Shown here one piece after another: positions 1-7,233 of a stretch of DNA of 51,643 bases (the first letter of the stretch is position 1; each line of letters opens with the position of its first letter). Where the stretch lies: the IMG/VR virus record IMGVR_UViG_3300033571_009592, positions 1 through 51,643 of that record; one strand, written 5' to 3'. The position numbers and the translations under genes are program-made. The DNA comes from a virus. The notes under the pieces were generated by a model that made no database searches, was not told the origin of the DNA, and saw nothing but the letters and a program-made list of their open reading frames with translations.

Positions 1-7
1 AAATGAT

Positions 8-208
8 ATGATAAATAATTGTAAATGTTGTGGGCGTAATTTAGATTTAAGGTTTGGTGTTTGTTTTGATTGTGCGGATGCGGAATCAGTAATTGTAGAA
101 GGTGTTGATATGTGGGATAAAGAAATTCCTAAAATAGAAGGTTTATCAACATCCCTTTCTAAATTACAATACATTCTTAAAAAATTTGATATAACTAAAA
201 ATCAATAA
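8..208 (+). CDS. Small zinc-ribbon-like protein
   Basis: This 66-residue protein begins with a compact cysteine-rich module: C5-x-x-C8 and C19-x-x-C22 form a plausible four-cysteine zinc ribbon, followed by an acidic helical tail. I do not recognise a named family. It lies immediately upstream of the first tRNA-like element. Zinc binding is inferred only from cysteine spacing. Confidence 0.6.
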   Translation: MINNCKCCGRNLDLRFGVCFDCADAESVIVEGVDMWDKEIPKIEGLSTSLSKLQYILKKFDITKNQ

Positions 209-214
209 ACTAAT

Positions 215-291
215 AGTCAGGTGTCGGTGAGTACGCACAGCAATGGGATATCTCCCTACTGAAGTTACAGGTTCGATTCCTGTCCTGATTA
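215..291 (+). tRNA. tRNA-like element 1 (aberrant anticodon arm)
   Basis: Acceptor AGTCAGG (215-221) pairs with CCTGATT (284-290), followed by discriminator A291. The T arm is canonical: stem ACAGG/CCTGT with loop TTCGATT (267-283). No good D stem can be drawn and there is no normal anticodon arm. The obvious hairpin in that region is GGGA-TATC-TCCC (245-256) with a 4-nt loop; a looser 7-nt loop alternative places U in a position-33-like slot but has a poor stem. No CCA is encoded. It may be a degenerate tRNA, a tRNA mimic or a processing signal; decoding ability is doubtful. Confidence 0.4.
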
Positions 292-306
292 CTAAAAATT
301 AAAATT

Positions 307-399
307 ATGGATAAAAACAATCTAAGTGAAATTAATACTTTTGAAGGCTATGATTCAAATGGTAATCCTATATTTAGTGTAATATATTTAACTAAGTAA
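307..399 (+). CDS. Micro-protein in the tRNA-like cassette array
   Basis: A 30-residue ORF starting MDKNNLSEIN and ending VIYLTK. Its ATG lies 15 nt after the discriminator base of tRNA-like element 1, a spacing repeated for the next two small genes, which is the main reason to believe it. No recognisable domain; function unknown. Confidence 0.45.
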   Translation: MDKNNLSEINTFEGYDSNGNPIFSVIYLTK

Positions 400-405
400 A
401 ATATT

Positions 406-551
406 AGTCAGGTGGCGGAATGGTTAGACGTATCGCAATTACACTTACAAGTGAACTACCACCATAAATCCAAAGTAGGTTGTACAGAAACGCTTTGGTA
501 AGGGTAAGTTGATAAAAGGTTCACGTACAGGTTCGAGTCCTGTCCTGACTA
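406..551 (+). tRNA. tRNA-like element 2 with about 60-nt insertion
   Basis: The acceptor AGTCAGG (406-412) and CCTGACT (544-550) pair perfectly and the T arm (527-543) is canonical. The D arm resembles tRNA-Leu (GGCGGAATGG around 414-423). The anticodon region gives either CACT-TACA-AGTG (442-453) or a 6-nt loop reminiscent of a Val UAC loop. Beyond it, GTGAAC (451-456) can pair with GTTCAC (519-524), enclosing a structured insert that contains CCAAAG/CTTTGG. At 146 nt it is far longer than a tRNA and far shorter than a group I intron-containing one. Confidence 0.4.
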
Positions 552-565
552 CAAAATTTAAAAAT

Positions 566-787
566 ATGGAAAAAGAATTAGAATTAGAATTGTACACAAA
601 AGATGACATGATAAAATTTGCTGAGTATTGCGCTCAAACTGGAAGAAGTTTGTATGATAAACGTGTTTTAATAGATGAAGATGATTTTGATGAAAATAAA
701 CTACCAAATAGTAATGTTTGGATGATGTATGGGCAAGAACCTCTTAGTACAGAAACTTTATTAAATAAATTTAAACGTAGAAATTGA
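566..787 (+). CDS. Small acidic protein in the tRNA-like cassette array
   Basis: 73 residues starting MEKELELELYTKDD. The reading frame is open further upstream into tRNA-like element 2, but the ATG at 566, 14 nt after the discriminator base of that element, matches the spacing of the neighbouring cassettes and is the better start. The protein is acidic and predicted helical; I do not recognise a family. Confidence 0.6.
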   Translation: MEKELELELYTKDDMIKFAEYCAQTGRSLYDKRVLIDEDDFDENKLPNSNVWMMYGQEPLSTETLLNKFKRRN

Positions 788-801
788 TTAATAATTAATA
801 T

Positions 802-876
802 AGTCAGGTAGTATTAACTGGGAGAACTGTTGGCGTAAAACCCGATGAGATACAGGTTCGAATCCTGTCCTGACTA
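802..876 (+). tRNA. tRNA-like element 3, 8-nt anticodon loop
   Basis: The most tRNA-like of the four. Acceptor AGTCAGG (802-808) pairs with CCTGACT (869-875), discriminator A876, canonical T arm (852-868), 5-nt variable region. The anticodon stem GTTGG/CCGAT (829-833/842-846) pairs with two wobbles and encloses an 8-nt loop, CGTAAAAC (834-841), instead of 7 nt. If T836 is position 33 the anticodon would be AAA. The D stem is weak. Eight-nucleotide anticodon loops are known from frameshift-suppressor tRNAs; whether this one decodes is unknown. Confidence 0.55.
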
Positions 877-891
877 CAAAAATTAAATAAT

Positions 892-1158
892 ATGGAAATA
901 TTAGAAGAAGTTTATGATGTAATTGCCCAATGTAGAGGAATAGTTGAACTTGGTGCAGTATCTTTCTCTATTGGGGATAAAACTTATTATGTGGATATAG
1001 AAGAGAGTAATGTTCACGGTCATCACTATTTTAAAGTGTTTCTTAATAATCCAGATGAAGACATATGTCCAGAAACAAATTCAGAAACAGGTGAAGTATC
1101 GGATCCTGAATTTATTAAGTTCATTGAAGAGGAATATAGAAATGGTTCGAGATATTAA
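892..1158 (+). CDS. Small protein in the tRNA-like cassette array
   Basis: 88 residues starting MEILEEVYDVIAQ, acidic, with alternating hydrophobic strands in the middle (FSIGDKTYYVDIEE). Its ATG is 15 nt after the discriminator base of tRNA-like element 3. No family recognised. The conserved tRNA-like/ORF spacing suggests coexpression and perhaps release of the mRNA 5' end by tRNA 3' processing (inference). Confidence 0.65.
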   Translation: MEILEEVYDVIAQCRGIVELGAVSFSIGDKTYYVDIEESNVHGHHYFKVFLNNPDEDICPETNSETGEVSDPEFIKFIEEEYRNGSRY

Positions 1159-1181
1159 TAATTAAAAAAATAAAGTATTTT

Positions 1182-1278
1182 AGTCAGGTGGCGGAAATTG
1201 GTAGACGCGCAGCAAAGTGCTGATGTCAAAAGTATCCCGATAGCCAGGGATGTGCGGGTTCGAGTCCCGTCCTGACTA
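1182..1278 (+). tRNA. tRNA-like element 4 (Leu/Ser-like class II, contracted anticodon loop)
   Basis: Acceptor AGTCAGG (1182-1188) pairs with CCTGACT (1271-1277); discriminator A1278. The D arm is Leu-like with G18G19 (1200-1201); the T arm (1254-1270) is good; ATCCC/GGGAT (1234-1251) forms a class II variable arm. The anticodon position holds CAGCA-AAG-TGCTG (1210-1222), a perfect 5-bp stem with only a 3-nt loop. A shifted alternative gives loop ATGTCAA (GUC) with one mismatch but leaves about 8 extra nt. tRNA-derived by shape; decoding is questionable. Confidence 0.5.
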
Positions 1279-1297
1279 CAAAAAAGTTTTAAAAAAA

Positions 1298-1329
1298 TTT
1301 GGCAGATTGAAATATTATTTATATCTTTG
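1298..1329 (+). promoter_or_regulatory. Bacteroidota-type promoter
   Basis: TTTG (1298-1301), 20-nt spacer, TATCTTTG (1322-1329): matches the -33/-7 pattern of the Bacteroidota primary sigma factor. It lies between the tRNA-like array and the ATG at 1349 and would drive the operon starting with the CCA-adding-type enzyme. Confidence 0.7.
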
Positions 1330-1348
1330 AAAAATAAATCGAATAATT

Positions 1349-1579
1349 ATGGGTGTTAAAGTTTCTAGAATGGTTGTGGTAAAGTACCAATTTCTTAAAA
1401 ACGGTGTTAAAAGAAATGAATTGTCTATTGAAGAAATAGACAAAATTACTAGAGAATTGTTAGATTATTTATCTGAATTAACAGTTCGTGGTATCACACA
1501 GATTGATGATGAAACAGTCGATCTATACAAAGAAAGAGTTTGGAATCTCATTGAAAGAGTTGGACTATTACCTGAATAA
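1349..1579 (+). CDS. Small hypothetical protein upstream of the CCA-adding-type enzyme
   Basis: 76 residues: a basic N-terminal strand region followed by an amphipathic helical part (ELSIEEIDKITRELLDYL). It is the first gene after the promoter at 1298-1329 and stops 1 nt before the nucleotidyltransferase start, so it is probably translationally coupled to it. Family not recognised. Confidence 0.65.
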   Translation: MGVKVSRMVVVKYQFLKNGVKRNELSIEEIDKITRELLDYLSELTVRGITQIDDETVDLYKERVWNLIERVGLLPE

Positions 1580-1580
1580 T

Positions 1581-2318
1581 ATGCCTAAAATATATAAAGT
1601 TGGTGGTTGTGTGAGAGATGGTATCTTAGGTATCGAATCTAAAGATATTGATTTCACATTTGTTTTAGATGACTTGAATCAAACTGTAGAAGAAGGATTT
1701 GAATCTATGACCGACTGGTTGGCACATGAGGCGTTCGGTATATTCCTTTCCACACCTGAATGTTTTACCATTAGGGCGAAATTCCCTAAATGTGTTCCGA
1801 ATGAAGGGTTAGTTGCAGATTTTGTATTGGCTAGAAAAGAAGTTGGGTACAAAGAAGGTACTAGACAACCTATTTTGGAATTAGGTACTTTGGAAGATGA
1901 TCTGGTTAGAAGAGACTTCACCCTCAACGCAATGGCAATCGATGAAGACGGTAATTTAATTGATTTATTTGGTGGTAAGGAAGATTTGAAAAAAAGAATT
2001 CTTAGAACCCCATTGGATCCAAGAGTTACGATGATGGATGATCCTTTGAGAATACTTAGGGCATTGAGATTTTCAATCACTAAGGGGTTTGAAATAGATG
2101 ATTCTATTTTTGTTGCAATGTCTCAACCTGAAATTCTTGAAAAATTAAGAACTACAGTTTCAGTTGAAAGAATTAGAGATGAGGTTTTCAAAATGATGAA
2201 ATATGATACCATTTCTACAATCAGATTGTTAACTAATGTAGATAAAGAACTCATACCAGGATTTTTTGAATTAGTATTCTCTAAAGGTCTTTGGTTAAAA
2301 CCAACATTTGAGCAATAA
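1581..2318 (+). CDS. cca: CCA-adding enzyme-type tRNA nucleotidyltransferase (short)
   Basis: A class II tRNA nucleotidyltransferase/poly(A) polymerase head domain. GGCVRD near residue 8 is the nucleotide-binding GGxVRD motif and DIDFTFV carries the two metal-binding aspartates; RRDFTLNAMA and DPLRILRALRF mark the head-neck region. At 245 residues it keeps head and neck but lacks most of the body/tail found in full-length enzymes (about 400 residues), so it may add only part of CCA, or A residues. The start at 1581 places MPKIYKVGG just before the motif. The four upstream tRNA-like elements lack encoded CCA, so 3'-end addition or repair is the natural role. Confidence 0.85.
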   Translation: MPKIYKVGGCVRDGILGIESKDIDFTFVLDDLNQTVEEGFESMTDWLAHEAFGIFLSTPECFTIRAKFPKCVPNEGLVADFVLARKEVGYKEGTRQPILELGTLEDDLVRRDFTLNAMAIDEDGNLIDLFGGKEDLKKRILRTPLDPRVTMMDDPLRILRALRFSITKGFEIDDSIFVAMSQPEILEKLRTTVSVERIRDEVFKMMKYDTISTIRLLTNVDKELIPGFFELVFSKGLWLKPTFEQ

Positions 2319-2373
2319 ATTTTAATCTATTGATTTTTAATAAATAATTAATTAAACTTATAAAAAAAATAAT

Positions 2374-3972
2374 ATGAAGTTTAAAGATGTAACAGAAAAA
2401 GATAAGGAATACGCTTATTCTATCTATACAGATAAGAATTTGAAGTGGGATGAGAGAATGACTATCCTTACAGACTATTTTGATAGGTCAGAAAGAACTA
2501 TTAGAAGATGGTGTTCAGAGAAGTTTAATTTCAAAGAGAAAACCGATAAAGAATCGGAACAGTTTGAGGCAGCTAAACTTAAAAAGTATGATAAAGATAA
2601 AAAAATATTTTTAATTACTTGGGCACAAAATAACACACCAGTACATAATGGTTTATTAACTAATATGGAGGCGTACGCAGATTATTTAGGTGCTGACATT
2701 CACGTCATTGCGGGTAGATATAAAAATCCTACTTCTATTTGGTCAAACAATCAAGAGAACAATGAATTTTGGGATGATAAGATTGTTAAGTATTTAGATG
2801 CGAATAGACATGATATTCATAAATACGTATCTATTTTATCAGATGTTAAGATACAACCAACCGCAGTTGACCCTATGACTGGGTTACAAGGATTGAGTGG
2901 TATTAATTCTTGTATATTCGGTTCACCAAAAGTACATTTAGAAACTATTCCAGTATTAGTTAATCAGAAACCTAAGATGATGTTAACCACTGGTTCAATT
3001 ACTAAAAAGAATTATACTGATTCTAAATCAGGTAAAAAGGGGGAGTTTCATCATACCTTTGGTTTTGTGATTGTAGAAATAAAAGATGATGATACATTTT
3101 TTGTAAGACAAGTTACTGCGGATGATAGGAACGGTAATTTTTCTGACTTATATCATAGAGTAGAAAAGGGGGAAGTATCTAAAAATGATTCCATATCTGC
3201 AATAATTTTAGGGGATGTTCACTACGGACATCACGATCAGGATGTAATAGATTCCACATTTAATCTAATGGGTGACTTAACACCTAAACATGTTATTCTA
3301 CACGATGTTTTCGATGGGGATTCTATAAGTCACCATCAGATAAAGGACCCATTTGTACAATATGGTAAAGAAATGAATGGTACAAACGATTTAGGTAAAG
3401 AGATAGATGAGATGATGTCACAATTAGATAGATTTAAAGATTTTGATAATGTGGTAATTGTTAGATCGAATCATGATGACTTTGTAGATAGGTGGTTAAA
3501 GAATGAAGATTGGAAGAAACAACCTACATTTAAAAACGCACCACTATATATGGATTTAAGTTCTAGATTACTTAAACAATACGCAAAAAATCCATCTGAA
3601 GTAAAAGGAGTTATTCCTGACATCATCAATGAAAAATATCCTAAATACATTACTTTAGGTAGAAATGATTCTTACAAAGTAAAAAATTGGGAATTGGGTC
3701 AACATGGTGATGTGGGTTCTAATGGTAGTAGAGGTTCCTTACCACAATTCCGTAAATTAAATACTAAAATTGTTGTGGGTCATTATCACAGTCCTGGTAG
3801 AAAAGATGGGGCGTTGGCAGTTGGGACTACCACTAAATTAAGAGTAGGGTATAATAATGGTCCTAGTGGTTGGTTACAATCTCACGTTATTATCCATAAT
3901 GACGGTAGAGCTCAACACATAATTTTCAGTAGAGATAAAAATAAAAATATAGGTTTCACAACATTAAATTAA
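2374..3972 (+). CDS. Calcineurin-like metallophosphoesterase with N-terminal HTH-like region
   Basis: 532 residues. Residues about 15-50 look like a helix-turn-helix (YFDRSERTIRRWCSEKF). The C-terminal half carries the metallophosphoesterase motif series: GDVHYGHH, HDVFDG, SNHDDF, GQHGDVG and GHYHSPG. The region between contains WAQNNTPVHNG, a conserved-looking block I cannot name. It might act on DNA, RNA or a nucleotide; the motifs do not decide. It lies 5 nt upstream of the PRPP-synthetase homologue. Confidence 0.75.
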   Translation: MKFKDVTEKDKEYAYSIYTDKNLKWDERMTILTDYFDRSERTIRRWCSEKFNFKEKTDKESEQFEAAKLKKYDKDKKIFLITWAQNNTPVHNGLLTNMEAYADYLGADIHVIAGRYKNPTSIWSNNQENNEFWDDKIVKYLDANRHDIHKYVSILSDVKIQPTAVDPMTGLQGLSGINSCIFGSPKVHLETIPVLVNQKPKMMLTTGSITKKNYTDSKSGKKGEFHHTFGFVIVEIKDDDTFFVRQVTADDRNGNFSDLYHRVEKGEVSKNDSISAIILGDVHYGHHDQDVIDSTFNLMGDLTPKHVILHDVFDGDSISHHQIKDPFVQYGKEMNGTNDLGKEIDEMMSQLDRFKDFDNVVIVRSNHDDFVDRWLKNEDWKKQPTFKNAPLYMDLSSRLLKQYAKNPSEVKGVIPDIINEKYPKYITLGRNDSYKVKNWELGQHGDVGSNGSRGSLPQFRKLNTKIVVGHYHSPGRKDGALAVGTTTKLRVGYNNGPSGWLQSHVIIHNDGRAQHIIFSRDKNKNIGFTTLN

Positions 3973-3977
3973 AAAAA

Positions 3978-4841
3978 ATGGTATTAAATTTAGCAAACGA
4001 GGAATTAAGTAATATAAAATATAAAATATCTAAATTCCCAGATGGTCAACAAGATGTTACCATATTTAAAATTGGTAATTATATAAATAAACAGAGTGAG
4101 GTTACAATCAAGTCTAGATTTAATGATTTTAAAGATTTAGAGTTGATAATTTGTTCTACCAAGGCACTTAGGAATATGGGGGTGGAGAAAATACATCTTT
4201 ACATTCCTTATCTATTAGGTGCGAGAAGTGATAGACAATTTGTTGAGGGCGGAACATCGTATTTAAGAGATGTAATTGCACCCATTTTAAACTTACAAAA
4301 TTATAGTAGTGTAAGTTGTATAGATGCTCATAGTGATGTCGCTAGTGCATGTATCAACAATCTAAAAGTTATAGACAATCATGGGTTTATTAAAATTGCC
4401 TTAGCAAGACATAATCAGATTAGTTTAAAAAATGCGGTAGATTCATTTACGTTAGTATCTCCAGATGCTGGGGCACTTAAAAAAATATATAATTTAGCCA
4501 ATAATATTCGTTATAACAAAGATATTTTGATTGCTTCAAAACATAGGGATATCCAAAGTGGTAAGATATTAAGTACTTATGTTCCACTTAGAGACGGTGA
4601 ACACACAAATAATAATTTTCTAATTGTTGATGATATCTGTGATGGTGGTAGAACATTCATTGAAATTGCGAAAGTGATTCATGAAATAAGACCAAAGGCT
4701 AAAGTATCATTGGCAGTTACACACGGTATATTTTCAGCAGGTTTTAATGAACTAAGTAAGTATATTGAACATATATATTGTACCAATTCTATATACAATA
4801 TTGAAGATAATTTTAATATAACTCAAATAGATGTTTATTAA
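3978..4841 (+). CDS. prs: Ribose-phosphate pyrophosphokinase family protein (candidate NARP1 Adps)
   Basis: 287 residues with the PRPP-synthetase layout: KFPDGQ near the start, YLLGARSDRQF (ATP/ribose loop), CIDAHSD, SPDAGA, ASKHRD (catalytic-flap lysine) and the PRPP loop VDDICDGGRT near residue 220. It is slightly shorter than bacterial Prs (about 310-320). Canonical function is ATP + ribose-5-P to PRPP. In phages a Prs-like enzyme paired with a NAMPT-like enzyme is known as NARP1, where the Prs homologue pyrophosphorylates ADP-ribose; a NAMPT homologue lies 3.2 kb downstream on the same strand. Which substrate this one uses cannot be read from motifs. Confidence 0.9.
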   Translation: MVLNLANEELSNIKYKISKFPDGQQDVTIFKIGNYINKQSEVTIKSRFNDFKDLELIICSTKALRNMGVEKIHLYIPYLLGARSDRQFVEGGTSYLRDVIAPILNLQNYSSVSCIDAHSDVASACINNLKVIDNHGFIKIALARHNQISLKNAVDSFTLVSPDAGALKKIYNLANNIRYNKDILIASKHRDIQSGKILSTYVPLRDGEHTNNNFLIVDDICDGGRTFIEIAKVIHEIRPKAKVSLAVTHGIFSAGFNELSKYIEHIYCTNSIYNIEDNFNITQIDVY

Positions 4842-4842
4842 T

Positions 4843-5064
4843 ATGAAATCTAAAACCACTCGTAAAGAAGAATTGGAGTTATCAGCCGAAGAGGTTGTAA
4901 AAATTATTAAAGACCATCTTCAACAACATTACCGAGTAGAAAATGCGTATCCAATAATCAAAACCGTATATGATGGTGGCATGGGAGATACTGGAACCGA
5001 AGAGTTTACGGGATATCGATTGGTTGCTAATGTATATGAAGAAGAAAAAGAAATAAAAATATGA
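4843..5064 (+). CDS. Small hypothetical protein
   Basis: 73 residues, starting MKSKTTRKEELELS. A Met 4 codons upstream overlaps the end of prs, but the ATG at 4843, 1 nt after the prs stop, is the more likely start. Sequence features: an N-terminal helix rich in Glu and Lys, then a glycine-containing turn (DGGMGDTGTEE). No family recognised. Confidence 0.6.
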   Translation: MKSKTTRKEELELSAEEVVKIIKDHLQQHYRVENAYPIIKTVYDGGMGDTGTEEFTGYRLVANVYEEEKEIKI

Positions 5065-5264
5065 AAAAATACCAATTAAGAGTTTTCTATGGGAATTATG
5101 CAGAAAACTACACAGTTTTTGCAGAAAAATTCCACACACAAACTAATAGTTCTACATCGAGTGGATACTATGCCTTCTATTGTGATAATAAATTAATTGC
5201 TTGTTATCCTATAAACAGAACTATAATACTAACAATTGAAGAAATGGAGGAAAACGAACTATGA
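5061..5264 (+). CDS. Small hypothetical protein
   Basis: 67 residues, overlapping the previous stop by 4 nt (ATGA). Predicted mostly beta, with an RVFYGNYAENYTVFA strand pair and an acidic C-terminus. No signal peptide or recognisable family. Confidence 0.6.
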   Translation: MKKYQLRVFYGNYAENYTVFAEKFHTQTNSSTSSGYYAFYCDNKLIACYPINRTIILTIEEMEENEL

Positions 5265-5518
5265 GAATAAACATAATCAATATAGTAGGAATTACATTGA
5301 TAATTTCAATTATTTACGGAGTATTTTTATATTATATTATTAAAGAAGATAAAGAATGTGATGAACATGTTATTTTAAATGATAATCAGGAATATGATTG
5401 TCGAAGTGTATCATCATATGAAAATGGTATGAGTAGAATTAAATTATGTGATGGTAAAGAAATTGAAGTACCAACTCAAAGAATAAAAGTAATAACACAA
5501 TTAAATGTTGGAGATTAG
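5261..5518 (+). CDS. Small single-pass membrane protein
   Basis: 85 residues with one strong N-terminal membrane segment (residues about 5-27, INIVGITLIISIIYGVFLYY) followed by an acidic soluble domain with two cysteines. Overlaps the preceding gene by 4 nt. Inner-membrane location is inferred; function unknown. Confidence 0.6.
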   Translation: MRINIINIVGITLIISIIYGVFLYYIIKEDKECDEHVILNDNQEYDCRSVSSYENGMSRIKLCDGKEIEVPTQRIKVITQLNVGD

Positions 5519-5681
5519 ATATTATGATATTGATCCTGATAGTGGTGACACTATTAATGATCAATTAGTATGTATATGCCCAAATGAAATGTTATGTGAT
5601 TGGGTATATTCTGCATTAGTAAGGGATATGTCTTTAGATTATGACAACCCTAATAGAAAATTTTATATAAAAAAACAGTAA
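5505..5681 (+). CDS. Small hypothetical protein
   Basis: 58 residues starting MLEIRYYDIDPDSGD and ending FYIKKQ. It overlaps the membrane protein by 14 nt and the following gene by 1 nt (TAATG). The tight junctions on both sides support a real gene. It contains CICPNEMLCDW; no family recognised. Confidence 0.6.
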   Translation: MLEIRYYDIDPDSGDTINDQLVCICPNEMLCDWVYSALVRDMSLDYDNPNRKFYIKKQ

Positions 5682-6157
5682 TGAAAAATGTAATTAAACC
5701 ACCACAGTCAGTAGTTAAAAATAGTAAAAAAGGATTTACTAAAGTATTTTTGGCGGGAACTATTGAAATGGGTAATTCAGAAGATTGGCAAACGAAAGTA
5801 TCTGTAATTTTAAAAGACAGACCTTATACAATTCTAAACCCACGTAGAGATGAATGGGATTCTTCTTGGGAACAAAAAATAGAAAACCCGCAGTTCTATC
5901 AACAAGTTAATTGGGAATTAGACGCACTTAATAAATCGGATATTATAATCCTTTATTTATTACCCGATTCAAAATCACCGATATCGTTATTGGAATTAGG
6001 ATTATACGCAAATAGTGGGAAATTATTGGTTTGTTGTCCAGAAGGTTTTTGGAGAAAGGGTAATGTTGAGGTAGTTTGTGAAAGATTTAACATACCTTTA
6101 TACGAAAATATTGAAAAACTTTTGGAAGATAACTTTTTTATTACTAATTTTGTATAA
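5681..6157 (+). CDS. Nucleoside 2-deoxyribosyltransferase-like protein
   Basis: 158 residues with the nucleoside deoxyribosyltransferase-like fold pattern: VFLAGTIEMG (N-terminal strand and glycine turn), ILNPRRDEW, QVNWELDALNKSDIIILYL and SLLELGLYA, where the glutamate of LLELG matches the usual catalytic position. Such enzymes cleave or exchange N-glycosidic bonds of deoxynucleosides or nucleotides. It lies between the Prs and NAMPT homologues and may feed salvage or remove nucleotide-derived signals. Family call is good, substrate unknown. Confidence 0.75.
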   Translation: MKNVIKPPQSVVKNSKKGFTKVFLAGTIEMGNSEDWQTKVSVILKDRPYTILNPRRDEWDSSWEQKIENPQFYQQVNWELDALNKSDIIILYLLPDSKSPISLLELGLYANSGKLLVCCPEGFWRKGNVEVVCERFNIPLYENIEKLLEDNFFITNFV

Positions 6158-6166
6158 AATAATAAT

Positions 6167-6352
6167 ATGAAATCACAAAAATTTTTACTTATTGATAACG
6201 AAGATCAAGTTAATGAATGGTTAGAGAAAGGTTGGGAAGTAGTTTCGGTAACACCTCAGTATGTGTCGGTTTCTATGACGGGATCGTCATACAATTACAA
6301 AACCGAAGTAGGTAAATTCGCAGTAGTAATCCAAAAAGTAACACAAATATGA
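6167..6352 (+). CDS. Small hypothetical protein (DUF1737/DUF4177-like)
   Basis: 61 residues. The pattern VNEWLEKGWEVVSVTPQ, a helix followed by a beta strand, resembles small one-domain proteins of the DUF1737/DUF4177 type. It sits 9 nt after the deoxyribosyltransferase-like gene and overlaps the next gene by 4 nt. Function unknown. Confidence 0.55.
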   Translation: MKSQKFLLIDNEDQVNEWLEKGWEVVSVTPQYVSVSMTGSSYNYKTEVGKFAVVIQKVTQI

Positions 6353-6564
6353 ATCAAATACCAACAGCAGAAGAATTTTCACAAAACCTAAAAGAGATAG
6401 GTTCTGGTGGTTTCGTTAATACATGTATGATTGAATTTGCTAAACTTCATGTAGAAGCCGCATTAAAAGCTGCAGCTAATGAATATTACCCAAAGGATAA
6501 ACCAAACTTTGAGTTAGTGGCTGAAAGATTTATCAAAGCATATTCAATAGAAAACATTAAGTAA
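6349..6564 (+). CDS. Small paralogue family member A (MIEFAKLHV)
   Basis: 71 residues. It carries MIEFAKLHVEAALKAA in the centre and ends YSIENIK. The same two blocks recur in the genes at 6566 and 7234, so the three are paralogues. Predicted helical and cytoplasmic; function unknown. Confidence 0.65.
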   Translation: MNQIPTAEEFSQNLKEIGSGGFVNTCMIEFAKLHVEAALKAAANEYYPKDKPNFELVAERFIKAYSIENIK

Positions 6565-6565
6565 T

Positions 6566-6790
6566 ATGGAAAAGGTATTAACGGCAAAAGAACTTTTTGA
6601 TAAAATGATAACCGAAAATGATGAAGTAACATCGACAGAAATGATGATTGAATTTGCTAAACTTCATGTGGAATCTGCATTGAAAGGAGTAAGTGAGAAA
6701 AAAACACAAGGAATGTTAGTAGTACCATTATTTAATGAAGAACAGATAAAAGAAATTTTAAACAGTTATCCACTAGAAAACATAAAGTAG
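6566..6790 (+). CDS. Small paralogue family member B (MIEFAKLHV)
   Basis: 74 residues starting MEKVLTAKELFDKM, with MIEFAKLHVESALKG and ending YPLENIK. It begins 1 nt after member A stops. It aligns end to end with members A and C, indicating recent tandem duplication with later insertion of the membrane protein at 6792 between B and C. Confidence 0.65.
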   Translation: MEKVLTAKELFDKMITENDEVTSTEMMIEFAKLHVESALKGVSEKKTQGMLVVPLFNEEQIKEILNSYPLENIK

Positions 6791-6791
6791 T

Positions 6792-7232
6792 ATGGCAATA
6801 ATTATTTTACTAGGGTTATTCTTTTTAGGTGGTGGATTATTTTTTACTTTATTAAGTCTCCAATCAGAAGAAACGTTACTTGAGAAAAAGAAAACAATAA
6901 TAATCACTATTTTTTTCTGGATAGGATTTATATACATTATGGTGGTTAATTTCACCGCAACAAGAAATCCAGGTTGTGTGGAATGGCATTCATTTGGAAG
7001 CAATCCTAGAACGGTTACTGAAGGAAAACATCTTGTAAATAATGTATGGAGAGATAATTCACATTTAGAATGGGATATTGATTATGTACCTTATGATTGT
7101 GATTGTGTTACATATCATTGGTTGTTTGTAGCTGGAGATTGGAATGATTTTACTCAAGATAGCGTTATTAAAGGACAATTCAAAGGACCTACCGTTAAAC
7201 CTGATAAATTAATAAATTTTAAAAATAAGTAA
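6792..7232 (+). CDS. Two-pass membrane protein
   Basis: 146 residues with membrane segments at about 2-20 and 34-53, separated by a short charged loop, then a roughly 90-residue domain rich in Trp, Tyr and Cys (DYVPYDCDCVTYHW). It is inserted between two MIEFAKLHV paralogues with 1-nt spacings. No family recognised. Confidence 0.6.
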   Translation: MAIIILLGLFFLGGGLFFTLLSLQSEETLLEKKKTIIITIFFWIGFIYIMVVNFTATRNPGCVEWHSFGSNPRTVTEGKHLVNNVWRDNSHLEWDIDYVPYDCDCVTYHWLFVAGDWNDFTQDSVIKGQFKGPTVKPDKLINFKNK

Positions 7233-7233
7233 T

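Noticed and set aside
406-551. Group I intron in tRNA-like element 2
   Set aside because: The insertion is only about 60 nt and lacks the P3-P7 core; a group I intron needs more than 200 nt.
1679-2080. Minus-strand ORF inside the CCA-adding-type enzyme gene
   Set aside because: It is antisense to a well-supported gene, hydrophobic/serine-rich as expected of a reversed AT-rich coding strand, and has no promoter or neighbours on that strand.
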